From: Orlajensenia flava
GTDB taxonomy: Bacteria; Actinomycetota; Actinomycetes; Actinomycetales; Microbacteriaceae
Assembly (NCBI RefSeq): GCF_004801905.1
Contig: NZ_SSSN01000007.1
Span: forward strand, 62,001 to 126,000
DNA length: 64,000 nt
Reading direction: 5' to 3'
The notes under the pieces were generated by a model that did not search any database, was not told where the DNA came from, and worked only from the letters and a program-made list of their open reading frames with translations. The translations under genes were made by a program, and so were the position numbers. Shown one piece after another: positions 46,090 through 55,287 of the stretch; position 1 is the stretch's first letter, and every line of letters starts with the position of its first letter.

Positions 46090-47400
46090 TCAGCTGATGC
46101 GCTCCTGTCGTGCCTTCACCGGGATGAGCAGCGCCAGTCCGACTGCGAGGACGAGCACGAGGCCGAGGATGCCCCAGTACTGGGCTCCGCCGATGGTGAT
46201 GAACAGGCTCCACATCGTGGGGGCGATGAAGGTCGCCGCCCGTCCGGTGGTCGCGTAGAGGCCGAAGACCTCGCCCTCTCGCCCGGGCGGGATCAGCCGG
46301 GCCAGGAACGTTCGACTGGCCGACTGCGCCGGACCCACGAACAGGCACAGCAGCAGTCCGAAGATCCAGAACACCGTCGTCCCGCCGGCGTGGAGGATGA
46401 ACACCAGCGACCCGGCGATCACCAAGCCGATGAGAGAGGTGAGGATGACGGGCTTCGGCCCGAGCCGGTCATCGAGCACACCGACGCTGATGGTCGAGAT
46501 GCCCGCGACCACGTTGGCGGCAATCGCGAAGACGATCACGTCGCCGGGCGAGAATCCGAAGGTTCCCGCGGCCAGCACCCCGCCGAAGGTGAAGACGCCC
46601 GTCAGCCCGTCCCGGAACACCGCGCTCGCCAGGAGGAAGTACACGGTCTGTCTGCTGGTCTTCCACAGGCGGGCGACATCCCGCCCCAGAATCGCGTACG
46701 ACTGGAAGAACCCGACGCGGCGCTTCTCGTCCTGCGGGGTGATGCGATGCTCCGGCACGGCGAACAGCACGGGTAGGGCGAACAGCGCGAACCACACCGC
46801 CGCGATCACCATCGAGACGCGGACGGCCAGGCCGTTCTCGCCGGTCACGCCAAACAGCCCGACCTCCGGCTTGATGAAGCCGAAGTAGACGATGAGCAGC
46901 AGCACGATGCCGCCGATGTAGCCCATTCCCCATCCGAAGCCGCTCACCCGTCCGACCGATCGAGGGGTCGACACCTGCGCGAGCATGGCGTTGTAGTTCA
47001 CGCCGGCGACCTCGAAGAACACCGTCCCGACGGCGAGCAGTAGCAACCCGAGCACGAGGAACTCGGGTGCCGCCTGCACGAAGTACATCAGCCCCAGGCA
47101 CACCACGACGACGGCCGTGTTGATGGCGAGCCAGAGCTTGCGTCGTCCGGATGAGTCGCTGCGTTGACCGGTGACGGGTGCGATGAGGAGCACGACGATG
47201 CCGGCGAGGCCGAGCGCCCAGCCGAGCTGTGCAGACGGATCCACCCCGCCGTTGTCGAAGGACTTGCCCGTGATGTAGACGGTGAACACGAAGGTCGTTG
47301 CGACGGCGTTGAACGCGCTCGAGCCCCAGTCCCAGAGCCCCCAGGCGAGCACCTGTCCGGTCCGGGTCGTGGTGGGCGTGTCGGCGTCGACGGTCGTCAT
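46090..47400 (-). CDS. MFS transporter, Atg22/UMF1-like
   Basis: 436 residues with about 12 helices. The N-terminus QVLAWGLWDWGSSAFNAVATTFVFTVYI and loop PVTGQRSDSSGRRK are typical of the Atg22/UMF1 branch (vacuole-effluxer-like MFS). Bacterial members may export amino acids or other small molecules; the substrate here is unknown. Confidence 0.85.
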   Translation of the reverse strand: MTTVDADTPTTTRTGQVLAWGLWDWGSSAFNAVATTFVFTVYITGKSFDNGGVDPSAQLGWALGLAGIVVLLIAPVTGQRSDSSGRRKLWLAINTAVVVVCLGLMYFVQAAPEFLVLGLLLLAVGTVFFEVAGVNYNAMLAQVSTPRSVGRVSGFGWGMGYIGGIVLLLIVYFGFIKPEVGLFGVTGENGLAVRVSMVIAAVWFALFALPVLFAVPEHRITPQDEKRRVGFFQSYAILGRDVARLWKTSRQTVYFLLASAVFRDGLTGVFTFGGVLAAGTFGFSPGDVIVFAIAANVVAGISTISVGVLDDRLGPKPVILTSLIGLVIAGSLVFILHAGGTTVFWIFGLLLCLFVGPAQSASRTFLARLIPPGREGEVFGLYATTGRAATFIAPTMWSLFITIGGAQYWGILGLVLVLAVGLALLIPVKARQERIS

Positions 47401-47509
47401 GCGATCAGGCTAATGCTCCGCGGCGAACATTCTCCGCGACGGATGTCCGGCCCTCGCGTCTTCCTCACGTCCATGCGAGACTGCTTTGACCGATGCGAGG
47501 GAGTCGAGA

Positions 47510-48976
47510 GTGTCAGAGCGCAGGGCGAGAGCTCGCGGAATGCGTGCCACCTTTGCGGCAATCTGCGCCGTTGCCATGCTTGCAGGCGGCCTCTTCGTAT
47601 CCGGCTCAGCAACCGCTGATCCCGCGGAGATGTTCCAATCGGTGCCGTCGGGTCGGTATCCCATTGATCTCGACACCAGCCCCGATGGCGCCCATCTGGC
47701 GGTCATCTCGCGTGGAGACGGAGGCACCGCCGATCTTCGCATCTATGAGACGGTCGGCATGACGCAGGTGAGTCAGATCGATTTCGGACCGGCCGCCTCC
47801 TTCAATCCGACTGCGGTCGAATTCAGCCCCGATGGCGCCCAGTTGTGGGTCTCCTTCTACACGCCGGGCGAGGTTCGGGTATACGACGCTGCGGCGGTTA
47901 TAGCCGGTACACCAACCGTCCCTGTGGTGCTCACGGGCGGCGGCGGGTTCGTGGACCTTGCAGCGGGGGCGGCAGGACGCTACATGTACGCCGCCACGTT
48001 GTTCAATCCGCAGTACCAGTTCTCGATCGCGAACCCGGCTGCTACTCCTCGGACCTTCTCAGCCCCGAGCGGCTCCCGCGGGGTCGCGTCGAACAGCGAC
48101 GGTAGCCAGATCTTCTTCACCGTCGCCTCGAGAGCCGTTGACGGCGGCGGCGTGCTGGCGGTGTCGGTCGCGGCCGATGGCACGCTCACTCCCGATGCCA
48201 CAGTGACGCCAACAGGCGATGTTCCGTGGGGTGTCGCTTTCAGTGCCGCCGAGGGACGCGTCGTGAGCAGCAATTCGGGAACGCCGACGTCCGTCAGCGG
48301 CTTCAATCCTGGCGACCCATCCTCCGTCCGGACGGTCGCCCTTCCCTGCGGGCCTCGTTTGCTCAACGCCTCTCCGTCGGGCACGCGAATCTTTGTTGCC
48401 TGCCTGACCGGAGGCATCGCGGTGGTCAACTACGTAACGAATTCGGTGCCACTCTTCGATGCCGGCGGCAACATCGAGTCCGTCGAGACCTACGGGCCGG
48501 TTGGAGGCGACTCGCAGCGCGTGTACGCGACGAGCGGCGCGACGGATGAGGTGCTGGTGTTCACCAAACCCACCATCGCGCCGATTCCGGCGCAGACCGT
48601 CCGTGAGGGTGGAAGCGTGACCTTCTCGACGACCGTCAAGGACTTCTGGCAGACGCTTCAGTGGCAGTCGAGCAGCGACGGCGGATCGACCTGGACGGAC
48701 ATCGCGGCCGCTGATCGGGAGTCTCTCACGGTGGACGCGCCTCTCAGTGCCAATGGCATGCAGTACCGACTCGTGGCACGGAGTGCCTTCTTCGATGACG
48801 TCGTCTCTAGTCCGATCGTGCTTACCGTCACCCCCACCCCGGTGCCGCCAATGCCCGCGAACCCCGCGCTCGCCGCCACCGGCGTGGAGCTCCCGTCAGG
48901 CATGTTGCTCGGGGTAGCACTGATGGTTCTCGGTTTCGCAGCAGTCACCATCCGCTCGCGACGACGCGCGAGCTGA
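47510..48976 (+). CDS. LAxTG-anchored beta-propeller and Ig-like surface protein
   Basis: 488 residues from GTG 47510, which has AGGGAG 6 bases upstream. A signal peptide ends around GSATAD (residue 37). About 300 residues of YncE-like repeats follow (for example YPIDLDTSPDGAHLAVIS, AVEFSPDGAQLWVSF). An Ig-like module begins at IAPIPAQTVREGGSVTFSTTV with WQSSSDGGSTWTDI. The tail is NPALAATG, a hydrophobic helix and RSRRRAS. LAATG fits the class E sortase LAxTG motif, so the protein is probably linked to peptidoglycan. Ligand unknown. Same architecture as the frameshifted gene at 56721. Confidence 0.82.
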   Translation: MSERRARARGMRATFAAICAVAMLAGGLFVSGSATADPAEMFQSVPSGRYPIDLDTSPDGAHLAVISRGDGGTADLRIYETVGMTQVSQIDFGPAASFNPTAVEFSPDGAQLWVSFYTPGEVRVYDAAAVIAGTPTVPVVLTGGGGFVDLAAGAAGRYMYAATLFNPQYQFSIANPAATPRTFSAPSGSRGVASNSDGSQIFFTVASRAVDGGGVLAVSVAADGTLTPDATVTPTGDVPWGVAFSAAEGRVVSSNSGTPTSVSGFNPGDPSSVRTVALPCGPRLLNASPSGTRIFVACLTGGIAVVNYVTNSVPLFDAGGNIESVETYGPVGGDSQRVYATSGATDEVLVFTKPTIAPIPAQTVREGGSVTFSTTVKDFWQTLQWQSSSDGGSTWTDIAAADRESLTVDAPLSANGMQYRLVARSAFFDDVVSSPIVLTVTPTPVPPMPANPALAATGVELPSGMLLGVALMVLGFAAVTIRSRRRAS

Positions 48977-48979
48977 GCC

Positions 48980-49822
48980 TCACCACAACTCGCCGACCAG
49001 CTCGGCGAAGAACGACTCCGGCTCGCGCGGCAACCCCCGTCGGGTGAACCACGCGCACACGTTCACGACGTCGCGGTGCAGGAAGTCCAGCCCACCCGGG
49101 TTGGCCGCGATGTCGACGAGCTGGGGCAAATCGATGACGACCACCCTCCCGTCGTGCACGAGCAGGTTGTAGGCCGAGAGGTCGCCGTGCGCGACGCCCG
49201 CGCGGGCGAACGACCGCATGATCTCGAACACCTGGCCGAAGAGGTCGTCGAGCTCCGCCCCTCGTGCCTTGGACTGCGCCAACCGAGGGGCCGCGACACG
49301 GCCGTCGCCGATGAACTCCATGAGGATCTCGGTCGCGCTCACCTGCACCGGGTAGGGAACGGGAACGCCGGCCGAGAACGCGCGGCAGAGCGCTTCGAAC
49401 TCCGCGAACGCCCAACGGCCGGACGCGACGCCTCGGCCGTAGCTCGATCCCCGTGCCATCGCGCGCATGTCGCGGGTGTTCCGCAGGCGTCGGCCCTCCT
49501 GGTACTGGGCGGATCGGTGGAAGTCGCTGTTGTCGAGGCCGCGGTAGCGTTTGGCGGCCAGCAGCAGGCCGCGCTCGCCGGGCACGGCGCGCTCGATGAG
49601 GTGGACGTCGGCCTCCTTACCCGTCTTGACGACACCCAGTTCGGTGTCGAACGCGGCAGCGGACGTGACGAGCCAGGACGGATGCGGCATCGGCCCGCGT
49701 TCGGTGGGGGTGGTGGCCGGCCAGGTGGACCAGCGTTGGTTCTCGCCGGGCTCCGCGAGGCTGAACGTCTGCGCGCCGACGGATGCGAACGTCGGCGTGC
49801 CGACGGGTGTGCTGAATGACAC
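48980..49822 (-). CDS. RIO-family serine/threonine kinase
   Basis: 280 residues from GTG 49822 (VSFSTPVGT), with CGGAG 8 bases upstream; an earlier TTG at 49906 would add 28 residues. RIO1-type motifs: ATP-site Lys in AAKRYRGLDN, catalytic loop HGDLSAYNLLV and metal loop VIDLPQLVD in place of DFG. Bacterial RIO kinases are scarcely characterised and the substrate is unknown. Its stop lies 3 bases after the stop of the convergent propeller gene. Confidence 0.82.
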   Translation of the reverse strand: MSFSTPVGTPTFASVGAQTFSLAEPGENQRWSTWPATTPTERGPMPHPSWLVTSAAAFDTELGVVKTGKEADVHLIERAVPGERGLLLAAKRYRGLDNSDFHRSAQYQEGRRLRNTRDMRAMARGSSYGRGVASGRWAFAEFEALCRAFSAGVPVPYPVQVSATEILMEFIGDGRVAAPRLAQSKARGAELDDLFGQVFEIMRSFARAGVAHGDLSAYNLLVHDGRVVVIDLPQLVDIAANPGGLDFLHRDVVNVCAWFTRRGLPREPESFFAELVGELW

Positions 49823-50054
49823 GGGGATGATCTCCGATAAGTCGGAGGCCACCGGCCCGTCGAACGGGACGTTACGCGGCGACCTCGGATGAGAGGGATG
49901 AGGCAACGCAGAAGACGGCCATGGTCATCACTCCCCTCGACGAGATCGAAAACGCGCGTACAGCACGCACGTCCGGCCACTGTAGCGCGCGCCGGCATCC
50001 GTGTACAGATCGCAACCCCTCGGCGCACTCGGTCCCGGGGCGTAGCGTCGAGAC

Positions 50055-50600
50055 ATGACCGACACGATCGAACGCCAGTCCCACGCGCCCGCTGCATCCG
50101 GTGCCAAGCTCACGCGACGCCAGAACGCCGAGAAGGGCTTCAAGGCGACGAAGAAGCTCACCGACTCCCTGCAGGAGGTGCTCGTCGACCTCATCGAACT
50201 GCACCTTCAGGGCAAGCAGGCGCACTGGAACGTCGTGGGCAAGAACTTCCGCGACTTGCACCTGCAGCTCGACGAGATCATCGAGGCCGCCCGCGAGTTC
50301 AGCGACACAGTTGCCGAGCGGATGCGCGCGCTCCACGCAACGGTCGACGGTCGCAGCGACACCGTGGCCGCCACGACGACGCTTCCCGAGTTCCCTCAGG
50401 GCGAGGTCGATACGGCCGCGACGGTCGACCTCATCACCGCCCGCCTGGAGGCGACCGTCGGCACCATGCGCAAGGTGCACGACGATGTCGATGAGGAGGA
50501 CCCGACCAGCGCCGACGTGCTCCACCAGATCATCGAGAAGCTCGAGCAGTACGCCTGGATGGTCTCGGCCGAGAACCGCACCGCGGCTAAGTCACGCTGA
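50055..50600 (+). CDS. dps: Dps-family ferritin-like protein
   Basis: 181 residues. The ferroxidase and DNA-protection signature is AHWNVVGKNFRDLHLQLDEI, with His57, His69 and Asp73 as likely iron ligands. A 30-residue Lys/Arg-rich N-terminus may bind DNA. It forms a dodecamer that stores iron and protects DNA under oxidative stress. It is preceded by a short spacer and followed by the tandem repeat region. Confidence 0.9.
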   Translation: MTDTIERQSHAPAASGAKLTRRQNAEKGFKATKKLTDSLQEVLVDLIELHLQGKQAHWNVVGKNFRDLHLQLDEIIEAAREFSDTVAERMRALHATVDGRSDTVAATTTLPEFPQGEVDTAATVDLITARLEATVGTMRKVHDDVDEEDPTSADVLHQIIEKLEQYAWMVSAENRTAAKSR

Positions 50601-50625
50601 CTGAACTGGGTACCTTCACGACGCT

Positions 50626-50690
50626 GCGTCCTACCGTGTGAAGGCATGCGTCCTACCGTGAAGGAATGCCTCCTACCGTGTGAAGGCAGC
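50626..50690. repeat. three-copy tandem repeat, unit about 21 bp (TCCTACCGTG(TG)AAGG)
   Basis: Copies begin near 50626, 50648 and 50669 and share GCSTCCTACCGTG(TG)AAGGMA. GTGTGAAGGCAGC at 50678-50690 is exactly inverted at 50753-50765, so the segment between may fold. The 200-base gap between dps and dcd holds no other gene that I can support. Confidence 0.65.
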
Positions 50691-50802
50691 AGCTCGTGGC
50701 GCCCCGGATCGTCGGGGAATGTCCGACGCCGTCTCCTTCACAAGGGAGGACGGCTGCCTTCACACCGCACAGGCTGGGCGCGCGCTATGGCAGCGAGAGA
50801 CT

Positions 50803-51408
50803 TCAGGCGCCGGTGGCTCCGGCATCCGTCGCCGTGACGTCGGTGCGGTGGAAGTTCTGAAACGAACGCGACGCCGTCGGGCCACGCTGGCCCTGGTAGC
50901 GGCTCGAGTATTCGGCCGATCCGTAAGGCTTGTCGCTCGGCGAGCTGAGGCGGAAGAAGCACATCTGGCCGATCTTCATGCCCGGCCACAGCTTGATCGG
51001 CAGCGTCGCGACATTGGAGAGCTCAAGGGTGACGTGGCCCGAGAATCCCGGGTCGATGAACCCGGCCGTCGAGTGCGTCAGCAACCCGAGGCGACCGAGC
51101 GATGACTTGCCCTCCAAGCGCGCCGCCAGGTCATCGGGCAGGCTGACCGCCTCATAGGTCGACCCGAGCACGAACTCGCCGGGGTGCAGGATGAACGGTT
51201 CCTCGGGACGAACCTCGATGAGGTGCGTGAGCTCGGGCTGGTCCTCGGCGGGATCGATGAACGGGTACTTGTGGTTGTCGAACAAGCGGAAGTACCGGTC
51301 GAGCCGCACGTCGATCGATGACGGCTGCAGCATCGCGGCGTCGTAGGGTTCGAGACGGATGCGACCGACGCCCAGTTCGGCGGCGATGTCGTGGTCGGAG
51401 AGAAGCAC
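50803..51408 (-). CDS. dcd: dCTP deaminase
   Basis: 201 residues, trimeric dUTPase-like fold. It converts dCTP to dUTP (or dUMP in bifunctional actinobacterial forms). Motifs seen are [33 protein letters not shown] with the catalytic Glu in the last part and the QPSSIDVRL substrate loop. The C-terminus is slightly extended relative to E. coli Dcd. Whether it is bifunctional cannot be decided here. Confidence 0.92.
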   Translation of the reverse strand: MLLSDHDIAAELGVGRIRLEPYDAAMLQPSSIDVRLDRYFRLFDNHKYPFIDPAEDQPELTHLIEVRPEEPFILHPGEFVLGSTYEAVSLPDDLAARLEGKSSLGRLGLLTHSTAGFIDPGFSGHVTLELSNVATLPIKLWPGMKIGQMCFFRLSSPSDKPYGSAEYSSRYQGQRGPTASRSFQNFHRTDVTATDAGATGA

Positions 51409-51623
51409 GTCGTCAGCCTAGTGAAGCGCCGCGACTGCACGCTCGGGTCGCGCCGAACCGTGCACCGTCATCGCGAATCCGCTCTCGATGAGACCGTGAT
51501 CGACACCGCAGGCTCGACACCGTTGTCCCCCATTCAGGGGCATGTCCAGTGACGAGCAGATTCCCCTACGATTCAGATCACGGCGAGCGCCGATGTCCGT
51601 CTTCCCACAGCTGAAAGGCGCCC

Positions 51624-53483
51624 ATGCCCGCTGTAATCCCTCGTCGAGTTCGCGCCTTCGCGAGCGGCCTTCTCGTTGCCGCTCTCACTGTCGGCGGTGT
51701 AGCACTGGGCGCATCGCCCGCCATCGCCGATGACGCCGGCTCTATCACCGGAGTTGTCAGCGGCGCCGCTCCTGACGCCTCCGCCATCGCGAGCGCAAGA
51801 GTAACGGCATACCCGGACGGCTCTACGAACTCTGCCGCGGGAACCATCACAGCGGCCGACGGCTCATACAGCCTCATCGGCCTGCAATCCGGCGCCTACC
51901 GCGTCGCCGTGCATCAGCAGTCCCCCAGCCAGTGGGTGGACCAGCCGGTAGTCGCCGGCTGGTTCGGTATGCCCACTCTCGACGAGCTCGCCACCCTGCC
52001 GGTCGTCCAAGTCGTCGCCGGGCAAGCAGCGAACAATGACATCGTGCTCCCCCATTACTCGAGCATCTCGGGAACTGTGAGCAATGACGCCGACGGCTCG
52101 CCGGTTGCCGGAGCCTCGGTTTACGCGTCTCCCGAAGCCGGAAGCAGTTCGTCCAACGCAGTGACCGGGGTCGATGGCACCTTCACCCTGATGGTCACCC
52201 CGGGCACGTACCGCCTGAACGTGAACCCGGTCGATGGACTTGTCCTCGCGTCGACATCCGACCCGATCACGATCGGCGTCGGCGACGTCGTGACGGGACT
52301 GGATGTCCGGATGGCGCGCGGTGCCACGATTTCGGGAACGGTTACCTACTCCACCGGCGGCCCGGCGGTGGGTGCCCCGGTCAGCGTCCGCGACCCGGCC
52401 GGAACGGGCACGATCAATGCCACGAGCACGGACGCGAGCGGGCACTACACCCTCGACTCGGTACCGACGGGAACCTACGCGATCGGATTCGGTTTCGGAG
52501 ACTTGCCCGCGTCGTTCCACCCCATCTGGTACGGCGGGAGCGACGACATCAGTTCCGCGACGCCAGTGAGCGTCACTGTCGGGGATGAGGTCGATGGCAT
52601 CGATGCCGTCGTCGTGCCGTCGACCGAGTCGATGACGCCTGGGACTGTGCGCATCATCGGCAACGCCACGCCAGGCGAAACACTCCAAGTGGACACGGGG
52701 ATTTGGGTTCCGACGCTGTTCACGTGGAGGACTCAGTGGCTCCGGGATGGCGAGCCCATCCCCGACGCGGTCTGGTCGCCGTACTACACGGTGGCGGATG
52801 CCGACCTTGGCCACCGTCTGACCGTGGAGATCATCGGAAGCGCGGTGGGCTACGTGCCCACGGCGGCGACCAGCGCTCCGACGGAGGTAGTGCGCAAGCG
52901 CATGACGCCAGGCACGCCCACGATCGCCGGATCCCCCCAGGTCGGTAAAGTGCTCACCGCAAAGCCGGGCACGTGGACGCCTGGCGGCGCGACCTTCGAC
53001 TACCAGTGGCTGCGGTGGGGCCAGGACATTCCGGGCGCCACGTCTCGGACGTACACCGTCGCCCCCGCTGACCAAGGCAGAGGACTCAGCGTGCGTCTGA
53101 CGGGCCACAAGTCCGGATGGGGGCCCACATCGGCGACGAGTTCGTGGACGGGCCAAATCACCCCGGCCCCGAGCGTCACCGCCGGGACGGTGACCATCAG
53201 CGGAAAGGCTCGCCTCTACCGCACGCTCACCGCGCACACGGGTTCGTGGGCGCCCAATGGTCTCGACTTCGGCTACCAATGGATGCGGAACGGGACACCG
53301 ATCGCCGGAGCGACGCAGAAGACCTACACCGTGCTGCTGGCCGACATCGGGGCAGGGCTGTCTGTCCAGGTGACCGGCGCGAAGACCGGATACGACCCGA
53401 CGGTCGTCGTGAGCGCATCGACCGCCACCGTCCCAACTCCTCTGCCGTCTGTCCTGAAGCCAGCGATCGCTCTCTTCGGCTAA
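51624..53483 (+). CDS. secreted carboxypeptidase-regulatory / Ig-like repeat protein
   Basis: 619 residues. A signal peptide ends near SPAIADDAG (residue 37). Three carboxypeptidase-regulatory (SpaA-like) modules of about 85-100 residues start at GSITGVVSG, SSISGTVSN and ATISGTVTY. Then three Ig-like repeats start TPGTVRIIG, TPGTPTIAG and TAGTVTISG, each with a YQWL/QWLRDG core. The C-terminus ends in ALFG with no sortase signal, so it is probably released or retained by another protein. A weak CTGAAAGG ribosome site precedes the ATG. Confidence 0.82.
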   Translation: MPAVIPRRVRAFASGLLVAALTVGGVALGASPAIADDAGSITGVVSGAAPDASAIASARVTAYPDGSTNSAAGTITAADGSYSLIGLQSGAYRVAVHQQSPSQWVDQPVVAGWFGMPTLDELATLPVVQVVAGQAANNDIVLPHYSSISGTVSNDADGSPVAGASVYASPEAGSSSSNAVTGVDGTFTLMVTPGTYRLNVNPVDGLVLASTSDPITIGVGDVVTGLDVRMARGATISGTVTYSTGGPAVGAPVSVRDPAGTGTINATSTDASGHYTLDSVPTGTYAIGFGFGDLPASFHPIWYGGSDDISSATPVSVTVGDEVDGIDAVVVPSTESMTPGTVRIIGNATPGETLQVDTGIWVPTLFTWRTQWLRDGEPIPDAVWSPYYTVADADLGHRLTVEIIGSAVGYVPTAATSAPTEVVRKRMTPGTPTIAGSPQVGKVLTAKPGTWTPGGATFDYQWLRWGQDIPGATSRTYTVAPADQGRGLSVRLTGHKSGWGPTSATSSWTGQITPAPSVTAGTVTISGKARLYRTLTAHTGSWAPNGLDFGYQWMRNGTPIAGATQKTYTVLLADIGAGLSVQVTGAKTGYDPTVVVSASTATVPTPLPSVLKPAIALFG

Positions 53484-53634
53484 AAGGTCGGCCATCGTGT
53501 GGACCTCGGTCGCTTCCTCGACCAAGGGACCGCCGGATCCAACGACGCGCACGCGCGGAGTTGCGGGTTCTGCACCGCCACGCCTGTGTGATCCCGTGCT
53601 CCGGCGCTAGTGTGGGCCGGGCAGCACGGTTCAG

Positions 53635-55236
53635 ATGGTCCCGGTAGGCGAAGGGTCGGACGAGGTGGAACCCGACCAGCGCGCGATCAGTTCGGTAATC
53701 AGCCGTCGCAGCCTCATCGCGGGTGCAACTGGCGCCGGAGTGCTGCTGTTGACAGGCTGCACGTATCCGCAGCCCGACCCGCCGAACACCAGCCGTCCAC
53801 CAGCAGGCGAGCCTGATTGGGATGCTCTGCGTTCCCAGGTGACGGGATCCCTGCTACTCCCGGCCGATGACGCTTTCGCGACCGCCAAGCTGACGGAGAA
53901 CCCCCGGTTCGATCAGGCGGAGCCGCTGGCCATTCTTCAGGTCGCGACAGCCGCGGATGTCTCGGCGGCTCTGTCGTTCGCCCGGAAGTATCAGCTGCCG
54001 GTGGCTCTGAGGGCGGGCGGGCACAACTACGTTGGCTGGTCGGCGGGCGGAGCCGCCGGCAGCGGGGTACCCGCCTCGTTCGTGATCAGCACAGCTGCCT
54101 TGGATGCGGTGCAGCTCAGCGCGGACGGGTCGTCGGTGACGGTCGGGGCCGGCGCTTCGCTCGCGCAGGTGTACGACACCGTCGGTGCAGCGGGACGGGC
54201 GATAGCAGGAGGGTCGTGTGCGACCGTCGGCGTCACCGGTCTGACCTTGGGCGGCGGCGTCGGTGTCCTCGTGCGCTCCTTCGGGCTGGCCTGCGACCAG
54301 CTCACGCAGGTGCAGCTGGTCACGGCGGACGGCGCCGTCCACACCGCCGATGCCAGCCGTGATGAGGACCTGTTCTGGGCGTCGCGCGGAGGTGGTGGAG
54401 GAGTGCTGGGCGTGGTGACTTCGTTGACGTTCACGACCCGAGCCGCCCCATCGGTGACCCAATGGCATTACAGCTACAGCTTCGAGGACGCCGCCGCTGT
54501 GGTGACCAGCTGGCAGAGCTGGACGGCGTCCGCGGACCCGCGCATCTGGTCCACGCTCAAGCTCCTCGGCGGGTTGGCCAAGCATCCGTCCGGACCGAGT
54601 GTCGGCATCTCAGGCACGTGGACCGGCCCTGCAGATCAGCTGAGCGCACAGCTGGCGCCGCTGCTGTCCGGTCTGCCCGCACCGACGGATCACAGCTCGG
54701 TCACCCGCAGCTATCGCGATTCGATGATGGACTACGCCGGATGCCTCGGCACCCCGATCGCCCAATGCACGACCGGGGCCGGCGGAGTGCTGGTGCGCGA
54801 GTCCAGCTCGGGCAGCTCCAGCATGGGCTACGTCGCCCTCGACGCCGCAGGAATCGCCGACCTCCTCGCCCAGGTGCAGGTAGCGCAGGACGTGGCAGGC
54901 ATCCGCGAAGGAGGCATATCGATGGACGCTCTCGGCGGCGTGGTTGCCGATCTCGCCCCGGACGCCACCGCGTTCCCGCACCGCAGCGCGCTCTACTCGG
55001 TGCAGTACACCGGAACCTTCGACGACGGGACCGATCCCGGACCCATCGATGCCTACGTGCGAGGGTTCCGCGCCACGATGACACCGCACTGGGGCGATCA
55101 CGCCTACGTCAACTACCCCGACGCTTCACTCACCGATCCCGACGCAGCCTACTTCGGCGACAACCTCCCCCGACTGCGGAACATCAAGAAGAAATACGAC
55201 CCGACCGGATTCTTCACCCAACCGCAGTCGTACTAG
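53635..55236 (+). CDS. secreted bicovalent-flavin oxidoreductase (BBE-like), Tat-lipoprotein
   Basis: 533 residues. The N-terminus combines a twin-arginine segment SRRSLIAGATG with a lipobox LLTGC (Cys42), suggesting Tat export and lipid anchoring. FAD-binding type 4 domain with His130 in RAGGHN and Cys195 in GGSCATVG, the two residues that hold the flavin covalently in berberine-bridge-type enzymes. The C-terminal BBE strand is YVNYPD. Such enzymes oxidise sugars or alcohols outside the membrane with O2. ATG 53635 or GTG 53665 are both possible starts; the latter has AAGGG upstream. Confidence 0.85.
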   Translation: MVPVGEGSDEVEPDQRAISSVISRRSLIAGATGAGVLLLTGCTYPQPDPPNTSRPPAGEPDWDALRSQVTGSLLLPADDAFATAKLTENPRFDQAEPLAILQVATAADVSAALSFARKYQLPVALRAGGHNYVGWSAGGAAGSGVPASFVISTAALDAVQLSADGSSVTVGAGASLAQVYDTVGAAGRAIAGGSCATVGVTGLTLGGGVGVLVRSFGLACDQLTQVQLVTADGAVHTADASRDEDLFWASRGGGGGVLGVVTSLTFTTRAAPSVTQWHYSYSFEDAAAVVTSWQSWTASADPRIWSTLKLLGGLAKHPSGPSVGISGTWTGPADQLSAQLAPLLSGLPAPTDHSSVTRSYRDSMMDYAGCLGTPIAQCTTGAGGVLVRESSSGSSSMGYVALDAAGIADLLAQVQVAQDVAGIREGGISMDALGGVVADLAPDATAFPHRSALYSVQYTGTFDDGTDPGPIDAYVRGFRATMTPHWGDHAYVNYPDASLTDPDAAYFGDNLPRLRNIKKKYDPTGFFTQPQSY

Positions 55237-55287
55237 CGTCCTTCTCGATCGCGCTGATGAAGCACGGTGTGGCTACGCTGGAAGGTG

